Below are positions 11,601 to 24,300 of a DNA stretch of 64,000 nt, one piece after another. The DNA comes from Otis tarda (Eukaryota; Chordata; Aves; Otidiformes; Otididae), in assembly GCA_026413225.1 (NCBI GenBank), contig CM048552.1, positions 142,551,053-142,615,052 on the forward strand, in the 5' to 3' direction. A model generated the notes under the pieces. It saw only the letters and a program-made list of their open reading frames with translations, did no database searches and was not told the origin of the DNA. Position 1 is the first letter of the stretch. Each line of letters starts with the position of its first letter. Both the position numbers and the translations under genes were made by a program.

Positions 11601-14600
11601 GACCAGAGCTTCAAAGCCAAACACTTGCCATTAAGGAAGAAGGGAAGTTATGGGGCAGGAGTCGCCTTGCTCACTGCAGCCCTTCCTAACACAAAGGCCG
11701 TGCCTGTGCTGCCAAGCCCAGCAGCGCTCCGTGGCTCCTGCGCCCAGGTGCGTCCCTCCACTGGACCCCAACTCCAGATGGGGATAGGAGTAGGCCTGCT
11801 CCTCCCCTCCCTGTCCTTCCCTCCAGTCCTACCCCCAGCGCTAAAGGAAACCTCAGGACACAGACCAGACAGGCATACTGCAACCAAATACTCCATCTGA
11901 CTGACTGGGCAGGAGGTGGGTAGTACATACCCCAGCACATAAATGTCGAGTCAGCCAAAGACACCACGAGTGTATCACCGTAATAATTTAACATTAGGAA
12001 TATTTCACACCCAGGCATGTGTCTGTCAGAGTAGAGGGTAGTTTCCTTGCTAGGGTTATGCCCAACACTTACATGGAAAAGGAGAGAGTCCGGCGCAGAA
12101 TGGGGTGCAAGGCACTCCACATGAGGCATGGAACACCATTCATCATGCCAGGACTTAGAATTAGCCAGCAGAGAGGTAACATGGTCTGGCTAGCCATCAT
12201 TGCTTCTTAGTGCTGGAGACTCAGGTCTGAACTGAAGACCCGGAGCCTAGAAACTCCACTTCAAGCAGGACGTTTAGACCACTTCTTTAGAAGACAACTT
12301 CTCTTTTTTTTCTTTATTATACAAGGATTTGGGCTTTTTTTTTTTTGTATTGTACCCTGTTGATTGGAGCATTCACGAGGAAATGAGTGACCCATGCTGT
12401 AATCTCAACTAGAGGCATTCAGATCCATCTGCACAGCAAGGTGTGCTCTACCCATTTTCTTGAAGGCCATTTTGGAAAGCATCGGTCTACTTTGTCTTTC
12501 TCCCTCTGTCAACCCTCCCAGCCCCACCAAATTTTCAGTAACTGCCTCCCTCTGATGCCCTCTCCAGGCATTCTTCTGTGCACCTGCAATTACCTAGAGT
12601 CCCAGCCTCCCCTGGCTTCTCCTTCTGAGTGTCTCTCATCAGGAGAAAACTACTACGATTTTCAAGCCCAAAATGAGTTGTTGGGTTTTTCATTCTGCTT
12701 TCTTAATGCAATACCAGCCATCCTTTTTCTTCCCACTGTCTACAACTCTAAGTCCTCAGATGTGAAAGAAGCTGGATCATTCCTCCCACACTGAGTAGGA
12801 TCCTGTACTTCCCCACCACACACCCTCCCTTCACTGCAGTGAGTATGAGCAGGTTATGTAGAGCATCGAGGGCCACTGAGATCTGTGGGGCAGCGTGGGA
12901 AAAATATGACCTGCCAGAAGGAAGAGAAGCTCAGTTTTGGGTAACCAGAGAAGCAGTCCTTAAAGTTACTGCCACTGCAGAGAGTATTAGCTGACTGGTC
13001 TAGCCAATGTTTTTCTGTGTGGTTGGTCATTAGATTCATTTTTTAGGTCAAAACAAGAGTATTGCTGAGGGAGATTCAGATACTTGGAGGTTAGGGGTTT
13101 GGGAGCTCTGCTTTCTTATTTCCTTCCTTCTGCCACAGCCACAATAGACACAGGCCAGGTGTAGCCTCCATAACTGCTTTGTCTTGTGGGTTTTCTTTTT
13201 TTTTAGTAGAACCCGTACCTGCCAACTCTGACACTCTGGCCATAGATTTTCACTTCTGAGAGTCATCTACCTCCCCTTTCCCATGTTGCTGTTGACTTCT
13301 TGTGGGGGCAAAAGGAATTTGGCCATTTGCTCACAGTTTCTGAATCTACTGAGTTTCTAGGCGCTTGCGAATCCCAGACAAGTGTTCACATGCTTGTATA
13401 AACCTGCTTAACATCTCACATTCATACTGGCTGCACTGAACATGCAGAGATACATTTCACAGTAACAACACAGGAAATCGGGTGCATCCTGGGTGTAGTT
13501 GGATTCTTTATCTATGAAACCGTGTATAAATCCTGAGTAGATTAATGGACCTAGTGCACACATCTACCGGTTATGTATTTCATACAGCACCCCTAGATTC
13601 ACAAGAATCTCTATCCACCAGAGAGAAAACTACCTGCTTAAAGCAAAGCAAGACTTTGCTTGGAGAGCTCAGATCTGAAATAAATTCCACCTTCTGTCCT
13701 ATTTTGCTTCATGCCTAAAAGACCTTTTTTGCAATGTCTAGTACAGTCACCACTCCCCTTTGCTAAATAACTTAATAATGGTCTGTTAATTAATTCCCTT
13801 TGTAATCCATCTTTCCAGTGCTTTGACTGGTGTTCCTCTTGGTGCTCTAGAAATACTCCTGCCAAGGTTAGACCTCTGGTCCAACACACTCATTTTGCAG
13901 ACTTTCTACTGCTGCAAAAATGCACGCAGTCGCTGAAGCAGAGTACCCTGCTCAGAGGATCAGTGGTGTCTTGCCTCTTCGAACAACAGCAGCAGGAAGA
14001 TTCAAGCAGGGAGGGCATGACTTTTCAGGAGGGAAAGCCAGCCTTGCAAGAACAGGAAGCTGCTGGCCTCTCCAAGAGGTGTGGAGAGAGGGGGCAGGAG
14101 GCTCTGCAGGAGCAGGCAGCCGTAGGAACCAGACTCAGCCTATCTGCCAAGTCTACCACTTTGAACATTTGAAATGTTGGCAGGTATGCAGCCAGAGCAT
14201 GGTTTCAAGAGCACTTGTAACACCCTAGTCTTCTTTCACACCTCCGATGTTCACTGACAGCTCTCATTAAATTAATCCTCATAAAGCAGTGGGGATTTGA
14301 ACAATTTTGCCACTCTCTCAGAAGGTGTTACACCACTACTTCACCACCATTGAGAAGCCTGGCCACCCAGTCTCTTGTCCCAGAAAAAGCAAGTATTTGA
14401 AAAAATCCCATCAACAAAATTCTAGGAAAAAGAGTTGCCCAGGGAAGTCTAACCAACAGTTAACGCTCATGGACTCAAAATAAACACAGACCTACAAGAA
14501 GCCATCATAAAATTAACATTTTCATGGAAACTGAGGGAGACATGTTCCTATAAAATTCAAAACAGTTGCAGCCATGGGATATATCAATGTCTTTAGAAAG

Positions 14601-17099
14601 AAAGTTTCCAATACATGTATTTAAAGCTTTGTAGTTGAATTCTGGATTTTAAGTTTCTCACTGGTAATGTTTGCATGTGCACAGCCAGCTGTCATTGGAA
14701 CTGGACCCTTAGGCTATCAGTGGGCATAAATGAAGAACATGTTGCCTTGGTTAAACCATTTCTGCCTCTGGAAGGAAACAAAAATCTATTAACCTCCATT
14801 TTAAAGCTAAAATGTTTAAACTCTGCCTCAACTCCAAAAATTACTTCATTAAAGTATTTCTTGCCAAGAGATCATGAGGTAAAATTAATGACATTAAAAT
14901 CTTTGCCTGTCTTCTCCTCTCGCCTCTGTAATGCCAAACTGTCCTTCCCTATAATATGCATCATCAAAGAAAAAACTTGAAATAAACCTGTGAGAGTCCT
15001 GGTGTGATAAGCTGATGAGACACGAGGGATTCTGGAGAGCATGACTCGTCTGCAGTGCTGGTAGAAAGATCCTACATTCACCCTGCCAATATCTTTTGCT
15101 GGAATAGCTAATCACTTTAGTTTACACAGTAAGGTTCAGTCACTGAGAAGTCTTATTAGCCACCAGGAACTAATAAAAAATAGCCTGAAAGTGTAATATT
15201 CTCTGTCCAAGAACACGACCCCTTCAGACAAGTTGTCATGGAACATGGAACCTGGACAACTCACCAAGTAAACTTCTGTGCTGCTGACCTCTGGAAAGAC
15301 AGCCGTAATAGAGAACACATGTGATCCCTCCTCATGGATAACAAAGACAATTTTCATAACTAACCAAAGAGCAACAGTCTTGTTTTCAAGGATGCCTTTT
15401 ACTGTAGACTATCTCATATTTAAAGATTATGGTGCTCTCTTAGGTCATTTGTTTAGGTTTTACGCTTTGCACCAGACCCCACATGCAGACATCTTAGCCT
15501 TTAGCTGTTATCTGATCTATATCTAGAATTTGGATTCACCACTTAAAGAGAGAAAAATCGCTTAACTTCACTTTTTTAGCAGCTTAGAGCAGAACTTTGC
15601 AATTTGTCAACTTCTCAAAAGTTTTCTTTCCACAGAATAACTACAACTCAAATCTTTCTTCCTCAGTAAAGGAGAAATATTGTTATTTGAGGTTATTTTA
15701 TATTCTTAGAAGATCTGAGGAGCTTAGATTTAGAAAAAAAAAAACATAGCTTGTATAGAGTTAACTTGCTTAAACTGTGGCTAAGCTGCAGTTTAATTTT
15801 GGGGGTTAAATTTTACATGTTTCGTGGAGTCCAGGCAGAGGTACTCAGTAAGTCTATGTCAACCATAAACACAATTTGCTGACTGTAAAATTCAGGTTGG
15901 ATAATTTGTATTAGATTTGCGCATTTTGTTTTTGGCCCAAAACAAAGGAAGACCAAAATACTTTCTCACTTGCGGAGAAAACTGTTAAACCACGTCAGCC
16001 AAACCACTACAGTTAGAGGTGAGATACAACCTGCAACTCCAAAATCCAGAATCCATGAATTATACGTACTATAAAGTAATATTAATAATTGCCCATTATT
16101 AGCCTGAAGCTTCTTAAGGTGAACATGACCCTGGCTAAAATTTTTTTATTTCCTTTGAGTTTGAACCTTATAGTTGCTGCATGGAGGAGCAAGCACTGGA
16201 ATATATGACAGACATTAATCATATTAATGTTGATTCCCATTTATCTAGAAGAAAAAATGTCCAAAATTTTGTAATCTTGTATCTCTGACTACCAAGCAAT
16301 GATAAAATTGCTACCGTAATAAGTGCAAAAGCACATTAGAAATTCAAAGAGACAAAGGCATCTGTGTTGGAATAAGTGTTAAGCAACTCCTAGGAGTTCA
16401 ACAAACACTTATGTGAGTGTTGTTTCAAGTCAAAAGCCTGGACTATTTTTAACCCTTAGTCATCTATTCATTTGTGTATTCATATCAGAAACTAACTGTG
16501 ATGAAGTCTTTCTAACTGTGTATTTAATTTAAACTTCCAAACCTTAGAAAATATCTGAATAAATAAGAAAAAAAATTGTACCTTATCCTGTGTGGATGAT
16601 GGCTTTCTGGATAAGCTAAAACGGCTGGCAGCAATTTGAGGGGGATTTATCATCCTTTAGATAGCCCCTACTTCGGAACACATGACATTTATTTCTCTTT
16701 TCTATTTCTTTTTAAAATTTGGAAAAAATCTCCGTGATGGAAATCCATCTATTGTTCACTTGCTGTGCAGTACTGGCATGACATCTCAGCTGGCTGCAGC
16801 TTATCAACCTCAGCATTACCACAACTGGGAGTGAAAAACTCAGCACAGCTTTTTAAGTTGCCAAAGTGGCAACCAGGGGGGAAGAATGTTGTTGTAAAAT
16901 GGAAATGTGCCAGATTTGTAGTAGTCACTTGCTACAGAGCAAGTTCCTCTTTTCTAACTGTCGTGGAGACACCTGTGCCTTCATGCACTGAGGAATTTAC
17001 CAAGGTATACACCGTAGGAAAGCTGGCTGAGGCAGGAAGCACTTTCTCCTAACCAATTTACCACTGTGTTGAAGTTGCTTTTTGCCAACCCAGTATCAA
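11601..17099. other. Intergenic, no gene seen
   Basis: 11625-11900 and 13920-14170 are more GC-rich than their surroundings and give long overlapping frames on both strands (up to 147 codons), with no recognisable domains and no supported splice sites. The remainder is AT-rich unique DNA. No transposon was recognised in these 5.5 kb, itself mildly notable. Confidence 0.5.
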
Positions 17100-18090
17100 A
17101 GAGATTTTTAATTTTTTTATTGCTGGCACCCTCTTAACGATCAGTGCAATCACAATTACTTTGACAGGCATGCTGGAATTGGAGTAGGCAGAAAATGGCC
17201 TTAATGGGAATCTTTTACAAAGCAGCTGTTAGAGTGTGGTAACAAGACTCTGAATAAATGGCAGCTACACAACTTCCCCTAATCAGATTGGAGCAATCAG
17301 CTTGAAAAATTTTCCCATATGTTGAAGAGTGGAGCTTAGGCCTAGGGTTATGGCAAGGACACAGGCCATGGTAAGGTTACAAAGTCTGGCTACAATTAAA
17401 CACTCACTGCAGAAATTGTGATGATGCTTCGGGGAGCTATTGCACTTTAGCCATTTGTAATTGCACATTCGGAAATTACTCACTCCAAAATTACTCGGGG
17501 CCCAGTTACATGGTTTACAAACATATGTTCTCAGAGAGAGGGAAAAACATTATCCTTCCAATGGGCACCATTTATAGATTTGTTTATGGTTATTAATGAA
17601 ATGTAACTTTGTGAGATTGTTTATTAATAGTTGCATGTGATTTTTGAAGGTTCTGTTTATCATTAATTTAATGATTAAGGAACATTTCTGCCTAGCAGGG
17701 GCAAATCTGCAATTCTTGCAGTCTGTTAATGCCCTGGTTTAATGCCTCTCCTGTCAGCACTCATTGAGTAACCCAGCCAGAGCATTTCTCCTTTTCGTAG
17801 AGGTATTTCTTCCTAATTCTTTACAGACTAGACCGTGCTTCTGTGGATCACATTATCTATGGCTGGATATGTGGGCTGGCACCTGATCTATGTATCAGTG
17901 CTGCCACTTCAGATATATTTTAGGGCTGATAAAGTGTGAAAGTTATGTAGAAAATTAGCATTGCACAAGCTTTGTAATTATACAGCTTTTTATGAATGTA
18001 ATGAAAAAAGACAAGGCCTTCAGGGTGTCTCTTTTTTCTGGTAGCTAATGCAAGGAAATTTTCCATTGTGTTCCAAAGCCTATCCTTCCT
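17100..18090. promoter_or_regulatory. Candidate conserved noncoding block
   Basis: Repeat-free sequence rich in homeodomain-like cores (TTAATGAAAT, TCATTAATTTAATGATTAAG near 17660, TATTAATAG) and in GCATTGCACAAGC-type words, with no open frame of interest. It has the look of a vertebrate developmental enhancer. The call is by texture only. Confidence 0.25.
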
Positions 18091-18159
18091 GCATTTCCCG
18101 AGCCTGGGAAACAGACAGTGAGTGCAATGTGATTCACAGGTCTAGAGAACAAGATGTAT

Positions 18160-18260
18160 TAGTGACTGACAGCGCTAATAACCTTTCCGCTTATTGCTCG
18201 TGAAAAGAGAAGTGTAGGGCGCCAAGTATGTTCATGTGCGTGAAGAGGGATGATCAGCGA
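18160..18260. promoter_or_regulatory. CpG-retaining 100-bp patch
   Basis: About seven CpGs fall in 100 bases (CAGCGCTAAT, TTTCCGCTTATTGCTCGTG, GGGCGCCAAG, GTGCGTG, CAGCGAACC) in a region where CpGs are otherwise rare. TAGGGCGCCAAG resembles an E2F-type site (TTTSGCGC/GGCGCCAA). It may be a small functional element. Confidence 0.3.
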
Positions 18261-21170
18261 ACCAACAGGAGGAGGTAAGCATCATTTTAGAACATACAAT
18301 TCACATAATTTTCAAATGCACCTGGTTTGCACACGATTTCAGCAAAACAGAGAGATGTAGTGCTTAGTATGCCATTTGAAGTCTTGTCTCTGTACATTAA
18401 GACCTCCATTAGTTTCCAAACACATTTTTATTAAAAAAAAAAAATGGCAAGATACTCTATACCTGATGGGAGGCTCTAAAAGAGAAAGAATTCTTCCAGT
18501 GCTGTGGGCAACTGCTAGGACCTGCAGTACTGCCTGATGACAGAACCTGGATGCAAAACCACATAAATGAGCAGCTACATCATTTGCTTTAAATGGAGAA
18601 GATATGATTCCCCACAGATTTATTTATTTATTTTAACTTCCAACAGAGGTGCAAAGTTATGTAACTTGGGGAAGAATTTGAAAAAAAAAATTGTCCTTGG
18701 GTAGGTGACTGAAGTTAAATGAGTGGTCTCCCTCACTTCCATACATAGGAAACAGAAACTGGCTCTTTGAGAAGGCAGCTTAAACCTGCTGCTCTGAAGG
18801 AACGTAATTTGGCATCGGAGCACATCTGAGACTGAGATGACACCTCACAGCATAAGTGCTTTCCCACAAGTAAAGGAACTCCCTGCAAGTATCTGTTCCT
18901 CCCTTGCTCCATGTGTAAAACATGTTGCTCTCGACCTTACAAGTGTTCTGCCAAATGGTGTAAACTAATGTAGGACCCTGCTTTAGGATTTAGAATATTT
19001 CAGCCCCCTACTCTGCATCTGTTCTGCAGTGAGTAGAGTTAAATCTCTTAAATTCTGTGCATACAAATTACTTAGATTCTGTTCACAATGTGTTTGAACT
19101 CACTCATCAGGCCAAATGTTTCTTTTTAGCTCTTTTTTCACAAATAAATTTTCCAAAATAATTTCACAATTATTTTATTCAAAAAGAAAAAGTTCTAGTT
19201 TGCTTGTGTTTTCTCACATGGTTTTGGGGATTTTTTTCTCATTCTCAGTCTATAGGCTGAGATATAGTAAGTGAGCAGGACACCATTAAAAAGTCCTTCT
19301 GTTAACAAGATGCTGATACCTATCGCTAGACTTTTTACTGGAGACTGAAGGTACTAACTTTGCATTTCAGCTTCATTTGGAAGCACATGTTGGTTAACAG
19401 AGGATTGTTCATGCTGTTTCCCATGGAAACAGCATTAAAGTGCATTTCACATTGCCCTTTCATAGATGCATAACGAGCTAATGTGAAAAAATCTTTCTCT
19501 TTTGGGAAAAATTAAAAAGAGTTGTGCCAAGATTATATTCTTAATTGAAAATCTTAAACTAGAAAATTATTGAGTTTGTTTCCTTTTCAGTCTGTCTCTC
19601 TTTCCTTTTACTATTGTGAAAAGGATATGAAGAAAAGTAATTCAGATTTCACCAAAGTATCTTAAATCTTTGTTTAGTGAGAAAATTCAAATGAAAAGGA
19701 TATTTGTATTTTTTAACTGCACTTGTTTAATTTTCACCCCATTCAGATGCTAACACAAGAAAAAGGGTGGCATAAATAGTGAACACGTCAGTGTAGACAG
19801 TTTTCTGGCTCAGAAGCCATTTCCAGGACATGTTGAGCACACAGAGCACTGCCGATGGCTTCTGGAGCCAGGCAGCTGTCTACACTAGGGCTCACTCTCC
19901 TGTTAATTCCAGGCTAGTGGAATCAGTGCCTCTTCAGATTTTAGTTAAACTACCTGAAATGCTGCTGAATACTGTGTGAGCTGAGGGACAGAAGGACTTA
20001 AATTGTTTTCAGCACTGTTCAGCCACAGTCACTGTTGACACAGGTCGTCAGCAGCCAGTGCTTTTCCTTGGGTACATGAGGCCATAAGGTCCTCACAGCT
20101 TGAAAATCATCCATTCTCACAACGCCCACACATTCTTCTTCATGTGGTACGCTTTCTTGGGGGAAAGAAAAAAAAGAGATAGTCCAAATAAAACAGATTC
20201 CTGCATTAAAAAAACATGGCTATTCACAGGGGTTATAGAAATGTACTCATTTGTAAATTGGTTGTAAAGAATTGAAAACTCAAAGAGACAGCCACGGCCT
20301 GTGGTTGTAAGACATATGGATTTCTCTCTCCTTCCTAGAGAAAAGAAAACATTTATTTTCAGCTTAAAAATTGTTTTTGGAACTAAGCTGCAATTGTGCA
20401 TATTCATTGAAAGAGAGCTGAAGGAGGGTGGAATAGTAGTCTGTCATCTGAGAACCCCAAAAGTAAATGAAAGAAAGAGAAAGAAAGCACAGATATCCGT
20501 CCTACTATCCATCACTGAAGTGTTAAGGTTAAAAATGTATCCCCCTTGGTACCATGTCTAGTATTTGTGTAATGTGAGGAAAGTGTAGAGTTAGACCATA
20601 ACCTGATTCTCTGGTACTTACCCACACAAAGGTTTTCAACACCCTGGCTATGTGCCAGCAGTCGAAAATGGGGCTGTTTCTAGCTGAACAAGGCATATTG
20701 AGTGACACAAGCAGAGCCACACATCCAAGTGCATGGGCTGTTCTTGTCTTGGCATCATTCCTCCTTCAGAGCTACCTCACCGTCTGATTTTGCCCAGTCA
20801 CTAAGTTCTCTGATCAGCTGCTAAGTACCTTCCAGCTCCTCCACCTACATCTCACAGGGTCCTTTAGCTGATCCTCTGGTCTATATGGGCATTTGGCATG
20901 TCCCTCAGAGGGAAGGTACAGCTGCCACCCGTCTTGCATATGGATCTCACATAGCACCTAGTCACAGCAGGGACAGTAATTCTGCAGATGCATTTGGCAA
21001 GTCTGTCATTTCAGTGAGTCTGGAAGACTGTGAAAGTGAACTCCAGGCAAGTGACTGCATGAAGGGTAGCGGCTTCTGTTTGCACAGGCATTAAGACCAT
21101 GCAAGTTTAATGTAAAAGACTCCAGTAATAGTCTGAATAGGTTGTATCAAATGTAGTATAAGGTGTATTC
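18261..21170. other. Intergenic, no gene seen
   Basis: AT-rich unique DNA with stops in all frames. The only structured feature is the palindrome at 19411-19435. Confidence 0.5.
19411..19435. promoter_or_regulatory. Palindrome resembling an RFX X-box
   Basis: ATGCTGTTTCC and its exact complement GGAAACAGCAT are separated by CAT (19422-19424). The core GTTTCC-CAT-GGAAAC fits the RFX X-box layout GTNRCC(N0-3)RGYAAC except for one symmetric mismatch per half-site. The arms are 11 bp. A binding site or simple hairpin are both possible. Confidence 0.4.
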
Positions 21171-21374
21171 AGAGAGAAGAAGAGAAAGAAAGGAAGGGAG
21201 AAAGGAGAGAAATAAGGAAAAGGAGGAAAAGAAAGAAAAAGAAAAAGAAAGAAAAAGAAAGAAAGAAAGGAAGGAAGGAAGGAAGGAAGAAAAAAAAGAA
21301 AGAATGAAAAGACAGAATGTAAGGAAGGAAGAAAGAAGAGAGAAAAGAAGACTGAGAGAGGAAGAAAGAAAAGT
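21171..21374 (+). repeat. Long polypurine tract (GAAA/GGAA microsatellite)
   Basis: About 200 bases almost entirely of A and G on the plus strand, with only a few T or C interruptions, including pure GAAA and GGAA blocks near 21240-21290. It ends in a short (AAAT)n run. Such tracts can form triplex DNA. The lysine/glutamate-rich frame over it is an artefact. Confidence 0.92.
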
Positions 21375-24300
21375 AAATAAATAAATAAAGACTGGAGAAT
21401 TTTTGGCAGAGTTAATTTACAACTGGTTAAAATGGTTAAAATTCCACAGGTTCTACTCCAATGCTGCTGAATGTGTTAAAACTAGTGGGAGCCACAACCA
21501 CAGTTTTCATTAAACCTATTGGAAAAGCAAAGCAAAGCAAAATGGTGGTAAAAATAGCTACATTCATAGACGTCTTGTCTACCCTGCGGCTCCCACCAGT
21601 GGGAATTTTTTTCTTATTTGCACACTTCCGCAAATCAAATCAGGCCTATAGGCATGGACATGAGGTGTTTTACAACCATGTTAGGAGGGCCAACCACTTC
21701 TTAGAATGGTACATTTCCGTAATTTAGAGAAGGCTTAAGAATTTGAACTAGCAATGAAAATGAATCCCTGGTCGACCATAATACTTTCTGAAATGGTAAG
21801 AAAGAGTTTTATCTGGTGTGCTGTACTCCTTGCTTTTTTTCCCAAGTGATTCAAGGGAACCTCTGGCTGCAAGAGATTCATCCATATTTCTTTATGTGAT
21901 CCAACTCAGTGTGACTCAATTTAGAGTTTTACCTGAGTAAAACCTACAGGAACATGCTTTACCGTTTCAACAGTTCCAGCTCCTACTATCATCATATTTA
22001 AAAAGCAGCAAGATTAAAAATACATAGATATATTGTTTTAATCCATAGGTCCTGCCACATCTTGACAACTAAATGTACAGAAAGTTGCAGTGACTGTAGG
22101 TCAAGAAGTCTAAAGGTTACCAATCATGGAACAAAATACCTTCCTCAACCTGCACAACTACCTAAATTTCTTAAAGGAAAATCTGGAGCTCTATTTGCCT
22201 AATTTCCATTTGCACAAAGGCAAAATGCTGTTCAGCTCTTCAGATGACATTAATAACTTGATGGCCAGCACATAAAACATTTATTCCAGTTGCTCCAATT
22301 TCTAAAAAAAAACCAAAGTTGAAATAGCTTTCTCTTTTACAGCAATAGGAAATGATGTTGAGTAGGGATTTTTCCACTAAGTTGTCCAGAGTCTTTAGCA
22401 TGTTAGTGTATCCTGCCTGTTTGTATAATATATTGAACCATATTTTCCCTGGTGTCCTCTTCAAATGTCAAATTAGTTCTGTGCTGTGTAACTGCAGAGG
22501 GGAAGGAAGGATTAAAAAGCAAAATCGGTCCAAAAAAGAAAGCTAATTACCTCTGCTTACATGTAAAGTTCATTTACTTCAAGCACTAGAAACACCATCA
22601 TACCTCAACTGCCCCAGTAGTGCACTGTTTGGATTCTCCCACTGAAGTGAAGAGCTGTTGCTCCTTTCACTAAGAGATTTCTCAGTGGAGTCTTGCTTGA
22701 TTACTCCTATTGTCCTGGTTTTTTTTTTTCATAAGAACAACAACCTGGATCAATGTTAATTTGGAAAACTTAAAGAGTTTCATGAAGATGAATGTTGCAA
22801 TGCAAACTATCATCTTGGCACTGACAGTGCAAGAAAGATTTTGTGGTTGATATTGGGAACTGCAGTAGAGTTTTTGGCACCTGGACAATACACATACACA
22901 CCTCGTATGTGGCCCCCCCTCCAGTCCTCTTTCAATCACAGGGCTTTTCCCAGCTGGGACAACCATCAGGCTCCAGACCTCTGTCCTGGGTGGGAGGAAT
23001 AAGATCTTTACCTCTGCCTCTGTCGCACAGGAGTCCTTGGTGAAGGTGGAATGAGAGTAGCTCAAGTGAGACCAGAGTAGAAAGGTGCAGGTGTTGGAAA
23101 CCTGCATAACTCCACCAACATCAGTAGAGCCGCATACATCAATACAGGCTGGTGATCAACCCTCAACAGCACTCTGTAGTTCTGTGCTGTCCACCACATA
23201 GGCTTTCACTCTGCTCCCACCTCCTCCCAGAACATAACTTATCTGCCAGTTGAATACATACTTTTTTTTCCCCTTTAAAATCCCAGTTTCTCTCCTCACT
23301 TCAGAGCCTTAATAACTTCAAAGGATTTACACAAGAGACACCAATGATAGGCTCTGGTTGAAGCTGCTGACTTCAGCAAAGACACCGAAGGTCTTAGGGC
23401 TTAAGTTCTCTGTGCTAATATATTAATGATAATTCAATATTTACAGCGTGAGAGCTTGAGCTTCTTTTTTTTTTTTTTTTACAGAAAACAACACATGCTT
23501 ATATTGTGCTCCAAAGGCTAACATAAAAATATTTCAAGGCTGATTGCAGCTATGTGTTATCAACATCATTCTGCAAATTTAAGTAATTTTTAATTATAAT
23601 TTAATATATATAAAATAATTATAATTTAATAAATATAATTTAATTATAATATTTTATCACTGGTAGGAGAAAGGGCCAAATTCTGCTTGCATTATGGCAG
23701 CCAATACTCTGCCTTAAAGTCATTTCCTCAGACATGAAACTGTACAGATTAGCAAAACTCAAAGGGTTGCAAGTAGGCAAAGCAGCTCCTTTGTAAATCA
23801 TGGGCTTGTAGGAATGTTTGAGCTAACTGAGAACTCCAGAAAAATGTGTGTTGAGATGCCTGGCACTGGGAGTCCTCACTGCCCTCCAGCTGCCCGCAGA
23901 GGCGGTGTGACACAGTGGCAGCAACGCACATTCCACCACATCACCCACAAGTGCGGCGCAGTAGCTGTAGAGGAAAAAATATATTTCCTGTCCCTTTGGT
24001 TGACAGCCTTTCAGTCACAGCTGCCAGCAATAACTGGAAGTGTTGTGGCGATTTTAGTCATAACCCCACAGTCAAAGTGAATATCAGTTGGCATGAACTC
24101 ACATAGTCCCCTATCACCACCTTTTTTTTGTGATAATATTAAGCAAAGGCTTGACAAGTGAGGAAGGAGGGTCCAGAAATGAGAGAGCTGGAGAAGCAAT
24201 CAGAAGGTCCTTGCTCCACCATCATTTGTCTGGGTGACTGTGCCCGTAGGCACTGTATTGAAGTACTTAGGGGCATCAAGGGAGAGGCTACCCAAAACTC

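Noticed and set aside
12387-12794. 135-codon plus-strand frame
   Set aside because: No recognised domain, no promoter or splice context, and composition like neighbouring unique DNA.
14250-14330. Possible further MIR relic (CTCATTAAATTAATCCTCAT)
   Set aside because: Only one word matches the family; neighbouring words do not follow in order.
21163-21384. Frame rich in Lys, Glu and Arg
   Set aside because: Produced by the GAAA/GGAA polypurine microsatellite.
23583-23660. AT-only block as a replication origin or matrix attachment region
   Set aside because: No specific motif beyond base composition supports it.
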